Assembly (NCBI GenBank): GCA_051891935.1
Contig: JBJFFR010000044.1
Location: 1 to 64,000 of the forward strand
DNA length: 64,000 nucleotides
Direction: 5' to 3'
From: UMGS363 sp051891935
Lineage (GTDB): Bacteria; Bacillota; Clostridia; Oscillospirales; Ruminococcaceae
Shown here: positions 34,230 through 42,861 of the stretch, piece after piece
Position numbering within the stretch: the first letter of the stretch is position 1
Layout: every line of letters starts with the position of its first letter
Translations under genes and position numbers: made by a program
Notes under the pieces: model-generated
The model's input: the letters and a program-made list of their open reading frames with translations, nothing else
Told to the model about the DNA's origin: nothing
Database searches by the model: none

Positions 34230-35249
34230 TTACATTACGAAATATTTATCTCTCCACCGTACACAAGCACAGCCTTCGACCGTGTTTTCTCCGATATGGA
34301 AAATAGGGAAGTCGAGATAAAACGCCCCTGCAAGGTATTTCTGCGAACCGTCCGCCGCTTCGAGAAATACCGTTTCTTTCTCACAGTCGATAGTAATAAT
34401 GTCACCATCATTTGTGTCAATAGCGATCTTGTATTCGATCCCGTTTACATTAATAACGGGATTGTTTTTTTTGCCCTCAAGCGTTATAACAGGATACACC
34501 TCTCTGTCACCCTCTAAAACGCAAATACCATCCCCGTGAATAGCCTTTTCTTCCGTGCCATATCCATATACCTCATAGCATTTGAAAGAAATGTCAAGTC
34601 CGCAGTAAGCAGGCCGCCGCCTGAAATCGGGCGCAGAAGCAGCCTTAACACCGAATATCTTTCCTCTGTAAAGCAGATAACGAATTCGGCGAACGGAACG
34701 GTCAATATGTGCCGCCATTTTTCGTATGTATTCTTCACGCTCCGCAACAGACTTGAATTCATTTTTCATAAAAAGAGCAAGGTCGAATAAACGGTACGAG
34801 TATTTCGTATCATTCGGTATCTCACCGTCCAACCCCGTTATCTGTGTCGAAGTTTCACGAAGGGAAGGTATCTCACCAAACTTTGACGATCTCATATCTA
34901 CCGACATATTGAACGGGAAAACCATAACATCACCGTTGATGTATTCTCTTATCTCAACATCAACGATAACCATTTCCGTGCTTTCGCAGGGCATCAAAGA
35001 TACTCCATCGGAATTCTCCGCATATACTCTGAAACGAACCTTGCCGTAGTCGGTGTATTTAGCCGCATCAAAAACAAACCTCGAAGCGGCTCCGCTGTAT
35101 ATAAGCTTGTATTCCCTTAAATTGTCAGCCTTAACGTATAAACGGTAATTGTGAGCTTCGGCAGATTCTGTCCAGTATATCACAGCCGTTTCATCATACA
35201 TAACGATGTCGGGAACTGTTATCGATGTTATTCTTTCGGGTTTAGCCAT
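34230..35249 (-). CDS. Distal tail protein (Dit-like) with N-terminal FN3
   Basis: 339 aa. An N-terminal fibronectin-III-like domain (about 5-90; ITSITVPDIVMYDETAVIYWTESAEAHNYRLYVKA) precedes a Dit-like body with IDRSVRRIRYLLYRGKIFGVK. Dit forms the ring between tail tube and tip. ATG at 35249 is 8 nt after AAAGGA; a more distal in-frame ATG overlaps it. Between tape measure and tip, the standard order. Confidence 0.78.
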   Translation of the reverse strand: MAKPERITSITVPDIVMYDETAVIYWTESAEAHNYRLYVKADNLREYKLIYSGAASRFVFDAAKYTDYGKVRFRVYAENSDGVSLMPCESTEMVIVDVEIREYINGDVMVFPFNMSVDMRSSKFGEIPSLRETSTQITGLDGEIPNDTKYSYRLFDLALFMKNEFKSVAEREEYIRKMAAHIDRSVRRIRYLLYRGKIFGVKAASAPDFRRRPAYCGLDISFKCYEVYGYGTEEKAIHGDGICVLEGDREVYPVITLEGKKNNPVINVNGIEYKIAIDTNDGDIITIDCEKETVFLEAADGSQKYLAGAFYLDFPIFHIGENTVEGCACVRWRDKYFVM

Positions 35250-35276
35250 TTTAAACCGTCCTTTCATAACAATATC

Positions 35277-35310
35277 TGCGGAGAACAGACATTTCCGCCC
35301 GTTCTCCGCA
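35277..35310. other. 10-bp hairpin between tape measure and Dit
   Basis: TGCGGAGAAC and GTTCTCCGCA (35277-35286, 35301-35310) make a perfect stem with a 14-nt loop right after the tape-measure stop. No T-run, so probably an RNA stability or processing element. Confidence 0.65.
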
Positions 35311-35315
35311 TTATT

Positions 35316-38300
35316 TTAAAGCTTGGTGCTTAATTCACGCATTATCTTGCGTTCAATAGCATTTGTAGCTGCTTCCATATCAGCCGCATCCTCAATGTTT
35401 TCAATATTTTGTAAAGGCGCATTGAAGTTCTGAATGATAGGGCGGCTGTTGTCATAACTGTTGCTGTTGTAATTGTTGTTCGTATTGTAACTGTTCTCCC
35501 TCGGAGCGTGGAAGAATTCAGCCGATTTGTTTATCCTGCGAATCAACGAGGGGTCGATCACAATTCCTGTCTTTGGCATAGAAAGCGTTTCAAGCAGATC
35601 TTCAAGCTTCTTGGTAGTAGGCGGATTGATAATAAGCTCGTTCTTGTGAAGCATAACCATTCCGTCAGCCGTGGTCTTTCCGCCTGTCGAAGCCTTGACA
35701 ACTTTGTTCTTTATCCAAGAAGAGCTGCCATATTCCTTGCGTTTATTTGAAACATTTTTGGTGTAGCTCGTTTCCGGCGTTGTTCCGCTCATCGACTCCC
35801 ACGATGACCTCTGTGAGTTAAGCTGCGAAATAAGCGAGCGCAAGTGTTCAAGATCCATTTCAAACTTTTTCGTGAATTCCTGATCGAACTGATCGTAAAG
35901 GTCGCTTGCGAACATTCCTGCTGAAGCTACCATAGCCTTGTTGGAATCATTGAATATCTCTTCTATCTGCTCCCATTTTTCTTCTGCTGCCTTGATAGCC
36001 GCCTCTTTTTCATCTTCAAGGTCTTGGAGCTTTTGTTCCTGTTCTTCTTCAAGAAGCTTTAACTTCTCTTCCTGGCTTCTCTTGAACGCCTTCAGATCAG
36101 CGTCACGGGCTTCTTCCATAGCCTTGACTTCTTTTTCAAGCTTTGCCTTCAAAAGCTCCTGTTCTGCGTTGTAGGCTGCTTCATATACTTCAAGCTCATT
36201 TTCTTTAGCTTCTTTCAAAGCGGCCAACTGTTCAGCGTATCGAGCCTTGACAGCGGATATCTCTTTATCCCTGTTATATTCAAGATCGTCTATCTCATCA
36301 TCGATCTCTTTGTCCTCAACTTCACGCTGACGTTTTTTGTCAAGCTCTTCGATCTGCTTTTTCAGCTTTTCGATGTTCTCAACAGCTTCCGTTCCCGTGC
36401 GCTGCTCCCAGTAGGAAAGCTGTTTGAGAAGCTCGGCTCTCTCATCATTGTAATCATCCTCATCACGATCAGCCTGACGTGCAGACTTGATTTTCTGTAA
36501 AGCGCGTATCTGTTCGTTGTAGGAAGATTTTATGCTTTCGATCTCATAATCACGAAGGCTTTCAAGAGCTTCTCTCTGACTGTCGTATGATTTTTCGGCA
36601 AGCTTTTTCTTGGCTTCATAGGCCTTTTTGGAAGCGCTTATCTGTGCATTGAGGTTCGCTTTCAGATTGTCAAGCTCATCTTCCCAGTATTTCTTACGAG
36701 CGTCAAGTTCATCCTCCTGCTGTTCCTTGAACATATCCATCTCTTCTTCAAGGAGTTTTTTAAGAGCTTCTTTGTCCGCATCGTATTTTTCTTTTACCGA
36801 ATCGATATAGTCCTTCTTTTCCTGTTCGGCTGCTTTCAGATGTTCGTCTATCTGACTTTCGTAAAGCTCACGAAGCTTGTCTTCAATGGTTTTGATCTGA
36901 TCTTCCGTGTAGCCTGCAGTGTGACGAAGCTCCTCGAACTTGTCAATGGTTTCCTCTAAAGAGTAAACACCCATTTCGCCAAGCCGCTCTATCGATTCAA
37001 CAAGAGCCTTGAAAGCCTTGTCAGCTTCTTTGGCAGCTTTTTCAGCTTCATCGGTTTCCTTTTTATTATAGCTGAATGATTTTCCGAGATTTTTATACAA
37101 ATCATTCTGCAAATTGTCAAGGTATTCAAGCGTTTCGGCATATCCTTCTGTTTGACCTATAAGTTCACGAAGATCGTCAACCTGTTCTCCATACTGTTTC
37201 GCTTCATACGGCGAACTGATATGTACATTCGATTGTGTGTCGGAAAGCTGCAGCTTCAGCTTTTCAAGTGCCAATTGTGCATCCGCAACAGAGGAAATTC
37301 CCTTGACCTCATCGGAATAAGCCTGAATTCGCTTTAAAATATTGGCTACAACCTCTTCCGTATATCCTGCCTGTTCAAGACGAGCCGTAACAGCAGTTTC
37401 TATCTGCTTGTCACGAAGTTCTTCAAGCGCCGATACCTCAATAGTGTAGCCTTTTTCCGTAAGCGTGAACTGATCTGCAAGCAAACCGTAAGTTTCGCAA
37501 AGCTCCATTACTTCCTTCGCCGTCAGCCCGTTACCTTCCGCAAGCGTTTCCATATACTTGTTAAGGTCGGTAATGTTGCTTTCAGCATCGGAAATTGTGC
37601 TTGCAAGCTTTTTCAGTTCTTCATCAGTAAGTCCGATGACCTCGGCTGTTTCTTCTGCGGCCTTTGAGTATGTCTTTGCAGCTTTCGCCGATGACTCCGT
37701 GACATTTGCAGAGTTTTTCTTTGCAAAATAGTATGCCTTTTCGGCAGTCGTCATATTTTTCGTGGCTTCAATATCAGCAAGATAGTCCTGCTTCGGATAT
37801 TTCTTTGCAAACAGCTCCGCTAAAGCATTTTCAAGCTCCGTATCACCTTCGGCAGCCTCAAGAAGTCCATTTCTCCAATCAAGATATCCCTCACGACCAA
37901 CATCTTCAAAATTATTTTCAATGCTATAAAGTGAAAACTCTGTTTCCGCAAGGTCGGCGTATAAGTCCTTTGTATTTTGAAGTTCAGACTCAACCCCTCT
38001 TATAGCTTCGTAAAACATTGACCATTCAGCGGTGTTTTTACCGCCGGATTCTTCTATTTCTTTAAGAACAGTTTTTAGGTCTTCAAGGCTTTCGGTGGTA
38101 GCTTGAACCTCGATTTTTGATTTTCCGAAGCTTTCTGATATTGTGAACTTTGCGCCGTTCAGTACATTAAAATTTGAACTGATTATCGAATCCAATCCGC
38201 TTTGGTCTTCCAATTCATACTGACCTGTTACCACGGTATCAGATTGATTATTTTTTATTTTTTTAGCTTTTATAGCTTCTTTTTGTGTATTGCGCAGATA

Positions 38301-40418
38301 TTGAAGCTCTTTTTCATTCAGTTTATTGAGCTTTTCTATCTGTTCATCGCGTTTCCCGTTAATAAGATCAATAGAATCAGCCTGACTTCTATAAGCTTCT
38401 GTGAGCTTGTCCTGTGTTTCCGTAAGCTGTGCTGTTATATTGTCAAGCTCTGTTTCCTCTTCCGCGGTAAGATATGTCTTTGTCCTTAATTCTTCGTATC
38501 TTTCGGAAAGCTCATCATATATATTTTTCGACTGTTCGAGAATCTCATATTTCTCCTTTTCACTTTCGGCAGCGTCTATAGTTTCTTGTCGAGCCTGTTC
38601 TATACTCTGTTTATAAGCATTTATAGCTGTAGTAACTCCATTAAATACAGTTAATGCAATTCCAAATACTCCGAGAGCACTGCTCAAACCGCTTGCGGCA
38701 GCAGTAGCACCCGATGCAGCTGTTTCAACTCCTCTTATAGCGTTTATGCCGGCAATAAATGATTTACCTGTATTTTTTAAAGCTCCGCCTATTGCATTAA
38801 ATTCCTCTGCTATTTTCTGCGATTTTATAGTAATAAGCAAGCCGCTGACCGTTGATAATATTGGAATAAAATTCTTGGTTTCCGTAGTCCATTTCGTTAT
38901 AGCCGTTGCCGTATCAATAGCCGACTTTGCAAGATCAAGAAGTCCTGCATCAGCGGCCGCAACTGCAAGCTCCGTAAGTGAAACAACAAGCTGCTCTGTC
39001 TTTGCCGTCAGCGTTTCCATATAACGGGCGTTTTCTGCCGCAGAATGTCCCTCGGAATTTATAAGGTCAGCCGAAACCTCAATCGCCTTGTTGAAGTTCT
39101 CCATTAAAGCAATGTAGTAGTTTCTTCTGAATACACCTGCCGCCGCCTGTGCCTGTGCACGGGATTCCGCATCATTTGCCTTATCGGTAGCAGCCGCAGC
39201 AGCTTCCTGATACTGATTGTATTCATCAAGCGTATCTGTTGCGATCGCCCATTCCTCGGACATCATCTGCGCCGCATCGCCCGATTTGATAAGCGTGTTA
39301 AGCATCTCTTCCTGATTGCCGTTCCATTTCTCGGTCATACTTTTCAGTATGTCCATCATCGGAAGAAGCTCACCCGTTACCTTGTCCTTGAATACATCAA
39401 TTCCCATATTGTCAAAAAGCTTTAAGCTCTCGGGGCGCTGTATGTATGCAATAATGGACTTGAACGCATTGCCGACTTCCTTGCCGGCTGCACCCGATGC
39501 AACCTTCATAGCCGTGAGAACTCCGACCGTATCATCAAAGTTCATTCCTGCCGTCTTGGCCATAGACGAAGCTTTTAACAGCGCATCCGCAAGATCCTGT
39601 GTTGTGATAGCATTGTTATCAGCCGTGTAATTCAGCTTATCAATGATAGTCACAAGCTCATCCGCAGTCATACCCCATTGCGACATAATACCGATAAGCT
39701 CTGTAGTTCCGCTGCTTGCTTCAAGTTCAGCTGTGTTCATACCGAGAAGCAAAGCCTTTGTATTGCTTATCGTATCATTCATATTGTAGCCTGCCTGTGC
39801 AAAGCGTAACGCAACATCGGAAACATCCTCAAACGAACGTCCGTATTCATTTCCAAGCTCAAAAAGCGAACCTCGGAGAGTTTCCGTTTCGGAAGCAGTC
39901 GTGTCAAGCACACGACCAATCTCAACCATCGAATCTTCCGTTGACTTAACAGCTTCATATCCTGCCTTCGCCGCCTGTGAAAGAGCGGAAACAAGTCTTG
40001 TTTCAATCGTAGAAATGAGCGTGCTTGTAGTATTGTTAAGACCGTCTGTCGCATTATTGGTATCATCCAACCCGTCACGGTAATTATCAGCCGCATTTCG
40101 AGCAACATTAAAAGTATTTGCTGTCTGATTTAATTCTTGGTTTACTTGTGAAAAGTTATTTACGATGACGGTATTATAATTATTGATCTCAGTTTCAAGA
40201 TTGTTTATCTGACTTGCGACCGATGCAGCCTGATTCTGCAGCCTGTTAAGTTCCTCATCGCCATTAATTACAGCATTTATTGTCCAATTCCTGCTCGCAA
40301 TTTCCTGCGTAACAGCATTGAACCTATCCTGCAATTCCTGTAGCTGCTGTAACGCCTTTGTCATATCAAAGTCCAGCGCAGTAATATGCTGAACCTGTGA
40401 AGTAACACTATCTGCCAT
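35316..40418 (-). CDS. Tail tape measure protein
   Basis: 1700 aa. The N-terminal third carries the TP901-type tape-measure core (RSFEDVSDVALRFAQAGYNMND, TAGMNFDDTVGVLTAMKVASG). Hydrophobic helices (about 560-620, FGIALTVFNGVTTAINAY) could insert in membrane during DNA ejection. A huge coiled coil (about 1210-1560; rich in EEL/KEA heptads) follows, and the C-terminus has asparagine-rich short repeats (SYNTNNNYNSNSYDNS). At about 0.15 nm per residue the tail would be about 250 nm. ATG at 40418 after AAGGAAGGG. Confidence 0.95.
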   Translation of the reverse strand: MADSVTSQVQHITALDFDMTKALQQLQELQDRFNAVTQEIASRNWTINAVINGDEELNRLQNQAASVASQINNLETEINNYNTVIVNNFSQVNQELNQTANTFNVARNAADNYRDGLDDTNNATDGLNNTTSTLISTIETRLVSALSQAAKAGYEAVKSTEDSMVEIGRVLDTTASETETLRGSLFELGNEYGRSFEDVSDVALRFAQAGYNMNDTISNTKALLLGMNTAELEASSGTTELIGIMSQWGMTADELVTIIDKLNYTADNNAITTQDLADALLKASSMAKTAGMNFDDTVGVLTAMKVASGAAGKEVGNAFKSIIAYIQRPESLKLFDNMGIDVFKDKVTGELLPMMDILKSMTEKWNGNQEEMLNTLIKSGDAAQMMSEEWAIATDTLDEYNQYQEAAAAATDKANDAESRAQAQAAAGVFRRNYYIALMENFNKAIEVSADLINSEGHSAAENARYMETLTAKTEQLVVSLTELAVAAADAGLLDLAKSAIDTATAITKWTTETKNFIPILSTVSGLLITIKSQKIAEEFNAIGGALKNTGKSFIAGINAIRGVETAASGATAAASGLSSALGVFGIALTVFNGVTTAINAYKQSIEQARQETIDAAESEKEKYEILEQSKNIYDELSERYEELRTKTYLTAEEETELDNITAQLTETQDKLTEAYRSQADSIDLINGKRDEQIEKLNKLNEKELQYLRNTQKEAIKAKKIKNNQSDTVVTGQYELEDQSGLDSIISSNFNVLNGAKFTISESFGKSKIEVQATTESLEDLKTVLKEIEESGGKNTAEWSMFYEAIRGVESELQNTKDLYADLAETEFSLYSIENNFEDVGREGYLDWRNGLLEAAEGDTELENALAELFAKKYPKQDYLADIEATKNMTTAEKAYYFAKKNSANVTESSAKAAKTYSKAAEETAEVIGLTDEELKKLASTISDAESNITDLNKYMETLAEGNGLTAKEVMELCETYGLLADQFTLTEKGYTIEVSALEELRDKQIETAVTARLEQAGYTEEVVANILKRIQAYSDEVKGISSVADAQLALEKLKLQLSDTQSNVHISSPYEAKQYGEQVDDLRELIGQTEGYAETLEYLDNLQNDLYKNLGKSFSYNKKETDEAEKAAKEADKAFKALVESIERLGEMGVYSLEETIDKFEELRHTAGYTEDQIKTIEDKLRELYESQIDEHLKAAEQEKKDYIDSVKEKYDADKEALKKLLEEEMDMFKEQQEDELDARKKYWEDELDNLKANLNAQISASKKAYEAKKKLAEKSYDSQREALESLRDYEIESIKSSYNEQIRALQKIKSARQADRDEDDYNDERAELLKQLSYWEQRTGTEAVENIEKLKKQIEELDKKRQREVEDKEIDDEIDDLEYNRDKEISAVKARYAEQLAALKEAKENELEVYEAAYNAEQELLKAKLEKEVKAMEEARDADLKAFKRSQEEKLKLLEEEQEQKLQDLEDEKEAAIKAAEEKWEQIEEIFNDSNKAMVASAGMFASDLYDQFDQEFTKKFEMDLEHLRSLISQLNSQRSSWESMSGTTPETSYTKNVSNKRKEYGSSSWIKNKVVKASTGGKTTADGMVMLHKNELIINPPTTKKLEDLLETLSMPKTGIVIDPSLIRRINKSAEFFHAPRENSYNTNNNYNSNSYDNSRPIIQNFNAPLQNIENIEDAADMEAATNAIERKIMRELSTKL

Positions 40419-40454
40419 ATAAAACACCCTTCCTTTTTAATAGGTATAAAAATA

Positions 40455-40475
40455 ACGGCAAAAGCCGTCTATAAA
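40455..40475 (-). terminator. Weak terminator-like hairpin before the tape measure
   Basis: On the minus strand ACGGC-TTTT-GCCGT then TATTTTTATA. Stem of only 5 bp. It lies between the small membrane protein gene and the tape measure and may attenuate transcription. A similar but weaker unit precedes the tail-tube gene near 45580. Confidence 0.5.
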
Positions 40476-40478
40476 CAT

Positions 40479-40643
40479 TTAAAAAGTAACCGCCGCATTG
40501 AGAACAGCCGCCGCAATCCAGTAAATGACCTTCCGCCAGTCCCTGTGCTTTGCAAAAACTATCGCCGCCCCGACATCAAACAAAATTAGTAGAGTGGGGA
40601 AGAACTTCTCCGAACTTATCGTTTTCATAATGAATTCTTTCAT
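40479..40643 (-). CDS. Small membrane protein upstream of the tape measure
   Basis: 54 aa (too short for usual ORF cut-offs): an N-terminal KEFIMKTISSEKFF, one hydrophobic stretch FPTLLILFDVGAAIVFA and a second, IYWIAAAVLNAAVTF at the end, with a KHRDWRK turn. Two membrane segments with a basic turn. AGAAAGGA lies before the ATG. Function unknown; similar tiny proteins occur beside phage tail genes. Confidence 0.65.
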   Translation of the reverse strand: MKEFIMKTISSEKFFPTLLILFDVGAAIVFAKHRDWRKVIYWIAAAVLNAAVTF

Positions 40644-40683
40644 AACTATATTTTCCTTTCTGCTTTGAGCATAAAAATAAACG

Positions 40684-40990
40684 CTATGTTCCCGAAATTA
40701 ATGTCGGAAACATAACGCTTGTTTAACTTGCTAAAGGGGTCGATTTCGACGGGTTTAACTTGCTGTCAACTTGTCGGAAATCCCGACTTGTTCGGAATTC
40801 CCGAATAAGTGAGCTGCTTTGACTTGCCTATAACTTGCGATTATCTCGTGAAATCAACAGGATTTTCACAAGATAGCAACCATAGTTGATGTATCAATTG
40901 ATGTATCAGTTGATATATCAACCGAGTTTGCCAACAAGTTGATTAATTCTGCCAACTGTCGGAAGTCCTAACCCCTCAAAATCAAGTGGA
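40684..40990. other. Noncoding gap packed with hairpins and repeats
   Basis: A 420-nt gap (40644-41064) without a gene. It holds a long imperfect palindrome (AACGCTATGTTCCCGA facing TCGGAAACATAACGCTT, about 40680-40722), GTCGATTTCGAC, GTCGGAAATCCCGAC, TTCGGAATTCCCGAA and TATCTCGTGAA/TTCACAAGATA hairpins, repeats of TTTAACTTGCT, and the 12-bp tandem array at 40886. The density is far beyond its neighbours. Possibly an origin, a regulatory island or the residue of a mobile insertion at the moron site. Confidence 0.6.
40886..40921. repeat. Three tandem 12-bp palindromic repeats
   Basis: TTGATGTATCAA, TTGATGTATCAG and TTGATATATCAA follow head to tail (36 bp). Each is near-palindromic (TTGATNNATCAA). 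They look like iterons or a cooperative operator. Too short and unspaced for a CRISPR. Confidence 0.75.
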
Positions 40991-40996
40991 ATAGAA

Positions 40997-41024
40997 AAAG
41001 CACCCCATTCGGAGTGCTTTTATT
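40997..41024 (-). terminator. Terminator of the moron genes
   Basis: AAAGCAC / GTGCTTT with inner CC/GG pairs around ATTC; T-rich on both strands (TTTTC on minus, TTTTA on plus). Ends the leftward transcript of the genes at 42369-41065. Confidence 0.75.
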
Positions 41025-41064
41025 TGTTATCTGTTCAATGATTCTTCTCTTATGCCGGATAAAA

Positions 41065-41352
41065 TCAAGCAATACCGTCAAGTCTGTAACTCATTTTACT
41101 CAACTTATCAACTATCGCGTCGCATTTTATGTCCCAAAGCTCAATGACAGAAAGCATGGCATTAAAGCAATTTGTAAGCTGAATGTTTTCGTAAGTGTTT
41201 CCATGAAAATTTACAAATGCGTCAGCCATCGTAACAATAGAGCGTACTTGGTCGACTTTCAAACTTGCTTCAACCATGTCTGTATCTATAAGGTCGGATA
41301 AATCCTTGGCAATTTCGTTTAGTTCCTTTGCCGTATTATTCAATTTTTCCAT
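41065..41352 (-). CDS. Small helical protein in moron cassette
   Basis: 95 aa, all-helical (LNNTAKELNEIAKDLSDLID, then VRSIVTMADAFVNFHGNTYENI). ATG at 41352 is 8 nt from GGAGGAG. Downstream of the BRO antirepressor in the same leftward cassette. Function unknown; helical bundle proteins of this size often bind other proteins. Confidence 0.68.
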   Translation of the reverse strand: MEKLNNTAKELNEIAKDLSDLIDTDMVEASLKVDQVRSIVTMADAFVNFHGNTYENIQLTNCFNAMLSVIELWDIKCDAIVDKLSKMSYRLDGIA

Positions 41353-41371
41353 AAAAACTCCTCCATTATAT

Positions 41372-42142
41372 TTATTCAGCACTAATTACGTATTTCGCCA
41401 TATATTTCCGAACAATGCCGTCAAAAATGGCTTTCAGCTTATCATCACGGGAAATAACGTCAATTTTGGTGATCGCCTGACGTTCAGCGTATGTAGCTCC
41501 TGCCTTTTCCATTCGCCCACGAAGCCGCTTCTGCCTTGAACCGAGATCACAGCTTGCAGTCTGTTCAAGTTCGTCATACAGCTTGCGCCTGAAAAGACCG
41601 TAGTTCAGATTGTTTTCCTCGATCATTCTGTTGATAATTCGGTTCATTTCATCCTTCCAGTTATCCGAAGTAGGGGAAGTGAAAACATCGAGAGCATTGT
41701 CAAGCTTTTCCGAAACTGCCTTTGTTTCATTCTCTGCGGCGGCTATCCTGCGTTCAAGCTCTACATTATTCTGTGCGATTTTAAGGATAAGCTCGCTCTG
41801 CGACATCTGCGGAACACCGTAACCGCCCGTTTTGCGAATCGAGGGAATGACTTCCGAGGTTATCCATTTTTTGAATTTCCTTGCGCTCGGGAGTTCGCTT
41901 AATATGATAAGCGAGTATAAACCGCTTTCGTTGATTACGGTCATTTTCTGTGTCCCACCAAGGGTGTCGCAATTCGCTACCCCCTTATCATCTTCATCAA
42001 CGTGCTTGAATAAAGCATCATGGGGGTTTTTATATCCTAAAGCAAGCGCAACATCCTTACCGACAAACCACTCTTCGCCGTCCTTTTCAATGCACCTTAC
42101 CGAACCAAATTCGGGATTTGAGAAAATCTGTAAATCATTCAT
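41372..42142 (-). CDS. BRO-N / ORF6C antirepressor
   Basis: 256 aa. N-terminal BRO-N domain (about 1-105): EEWFVGKDVALALGYKNPHDALFKHVD, SGLYSLIILSELPSARKFKKW, VIPSIRKTGGYG. A coiled linker (about 118-150) precedes an ORF6C-like C-terminal domain with NLNYGLFRRKLYDELEQ. DNA-binding antirepressor type, distinct from the early AntA/KilAC one. Its odd location inside the tail module shows that it came with the cassette. ATG at 42142 after CAGGGGG; overlaps the upstream stop. Confidence 0.85.
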   Translation of the reverse strand: MNDLQIFSNPEFGSVRCIEKDGEEWFVGKDVALALGYKNPHDALFKHVDEDDKGVANCDTLGGTQKMTVINESGLYSLIILSELPSARKFKKWITSEVIPSIRKTGGYGVPQMSQSELILKIAQNNVELERRIAAAENETKAVSEKLDNALDVFTSPTSDNWKDEMNRIINRMIEENNLNYGLFRRKLYDELEQTASCDLGSRQKRLRGRMEKAGATYAERQAITKIDVISRDDKLKAIFDGIVRKYMAKYVISAE

Positions 42143-42369
42143 TTCGTTGCTGCCCCCTGTAAAACAAGCTGCATAGCACACTTGAAGCCATGGAAGAACG
42201 CTGTTTCAACACTTGAATCAAGAACGTGCAAATATTTTTCCTGCATTTCAGAGGAAAGCAGTTCCATTACCTCGTCGTTCTCGTCCTTTATCTTGGCTTC
42301 GGATTCAATAGCATACAACGAATGAGTATCCGAATAATTGAAGAAAATATCTTTTAACATTTTTTCCAT
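42139..42369 (-). CDS. Small helical protein (DUF6809-like)
   Basis: 76 aa: MLKDIFFNYSD start, then ELLSSEMQEKYLHVLDSS, and FHGFKCAMQLVL. This is the helical pattern of DUF6809-like mobile-element proteins, similarity by eye only. ATG at 42369 after GGAGG. Overlaps the BRO gene start, so coupled to it. Confidence 0.65.
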   Translation of the reverse strand: MEKMLKDIFFNYSDTHSLYAIESEAKIKDENDEVMELLSSEMQEKYLHVLDSSVETAFFHGFKCAMQLVLQGAATK

Positions 42370-42393
42370 AATAAAAATACCTCCATAAAAATA

Positions 42394-42422
42394 TTGACTT
42401 TTCACAGAGGAGATGTTATAAT
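42394..42422 (+). promoter_or_regulatory. Promoter of a short divergent transcript in the cassette
   Basis: TTGACT (42394-42399) and TATAAT (42417-42422), 17 bp apart. Inverted repeat CACAGAGGA (42403-42411) / TCCTCTGTG (42435-42443) spans the -10 with the two arms 32 bp apart, exactly as in the unit at 1301. Confidence 0.75.
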
Positions 42423-42427
42423 GGATT

Positions 42428-42502
42428 TAACAAATCCTCTGTGATTTGGGTGGAATAGCGTGTTGCGTTCATTGGTAGTGGCGGCAACACGTTATTTTTT
42501 TT
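42428..42502 (+). ncRNA. Candidate about 75-nt small RNA (copy B)
   Basis: Between the strong promoter and a terminator (CGTGTTGC at 42459-42466 with GCAACACG at 42484-42491, then TTATTTTTTTT). No reading frame worth calling. The loop contains TTGGTAG, complementary over 7 nt to CTACCAA in the loop of the copy at 1334-1410, so the two RNAs could form a kissing complex. Both lie directly upstream of and opposite to a leftward gene. Confidence 0.55.
42459..42502 (+). terminator. Intrinsic terminator of the cassette small RNA
   Basis: An 8-bp perfect stem (CGTGTTGC/GCAACACG) with a 17-nt loop, followed by TTATTTTTTTTC. The T-run is also the last codons of the leftward ribbon-helix-helix gene. 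Confidence 0.82.
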
Positions 42503-42674
42503 CTTCAACCTCTTTTTTCACCTTTTGAATACCCATTCTTACTACATCACTTCGATTTAATGATAATTTTTCGCAACAGTAGTTTAAATCTTCAACAAGT
42601 TGCTTATCAGCTCGAATTTGAATGCGAGTATCTAAAGTGTTTTCTTTCGGAGGTCTGCCTGTACGTGGCGACAT
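42492..42674 (-). CDS. Ribbon-helix-helix (CopG/Arc-like) regulator
   Basis: 60 aa. RIQIRADKQLVEDLNYCCEKLSL is the beta strand plus helix A, NRSDVVRMGIQKVKKEVE helix B: a minimal CopG/Arc fold. The N-terminus SPRTGRPPKEN is an AT-hook-like arm. Its promoter contains CTAACAA sites that suggest autoregulation. GAGGTG ribosome site. Confidence 0.85.
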   Translation of the reverse strand: MSPRTGRPPKENTLDTRIQIRADKQLVEDLNYCCEKLSLNRSDVVRMGIQKVKKEVEEKK

Positions 42675-42695
42675 TTTCTCACCTCACTTATTGTA

Positions 42696-42750
42696 CTAAC
42701 AATAATTATATATTTGTTAGCACAAAAAGTCAATATGTAAAAACTAACAA
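42696..42750 (-). promoter_or_regulatory. Promoter and operators of the ribbon-helix-helix gene
   Basis: On the minus strand TTGACT (42733-42728) and TATAAT (42710-42705) are 17 bp apart. CTAACAA occurs at 42696-42702, inverted (TTGTTAG) at 42714-42720 inside the spacer, and again at 42744-42750. These are likely binding sites of the adjacent ribbon-helix-helix protein. Confidence 0.75.
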
Positions 42751-42798
42751 ATTTATGTTATTTTTATTGTAAAATACAACAAAATTGCTGATTAATTG

Positions 42799-42827
42799 TT
42801 GTCTTTAACGTCTTTTTGTAGTATCAT
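42799..42827 (+). promoter_or_regulatory. Promoter of the lipoprotein gene
   Basis: TTGTCT (42799-42804) and TATCAT (42822-42827), 17 bp apart; the gene starts 35 nt further on. Divergent from the ribbon-helix-helix gene, so co-regulation is possible. An independent promoter is the hallmark of a moron expressed in the lysogen. Confidence 0.65.
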
Positions 42828-42861
42828 AAATTCAAATAAATCTACAAAAGGGGATATTTAT

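Noticed and set aside
40886..40921. CRISPR array
   Set aside because: Repeats are 12 bp with no spacers and there are no cas genes.
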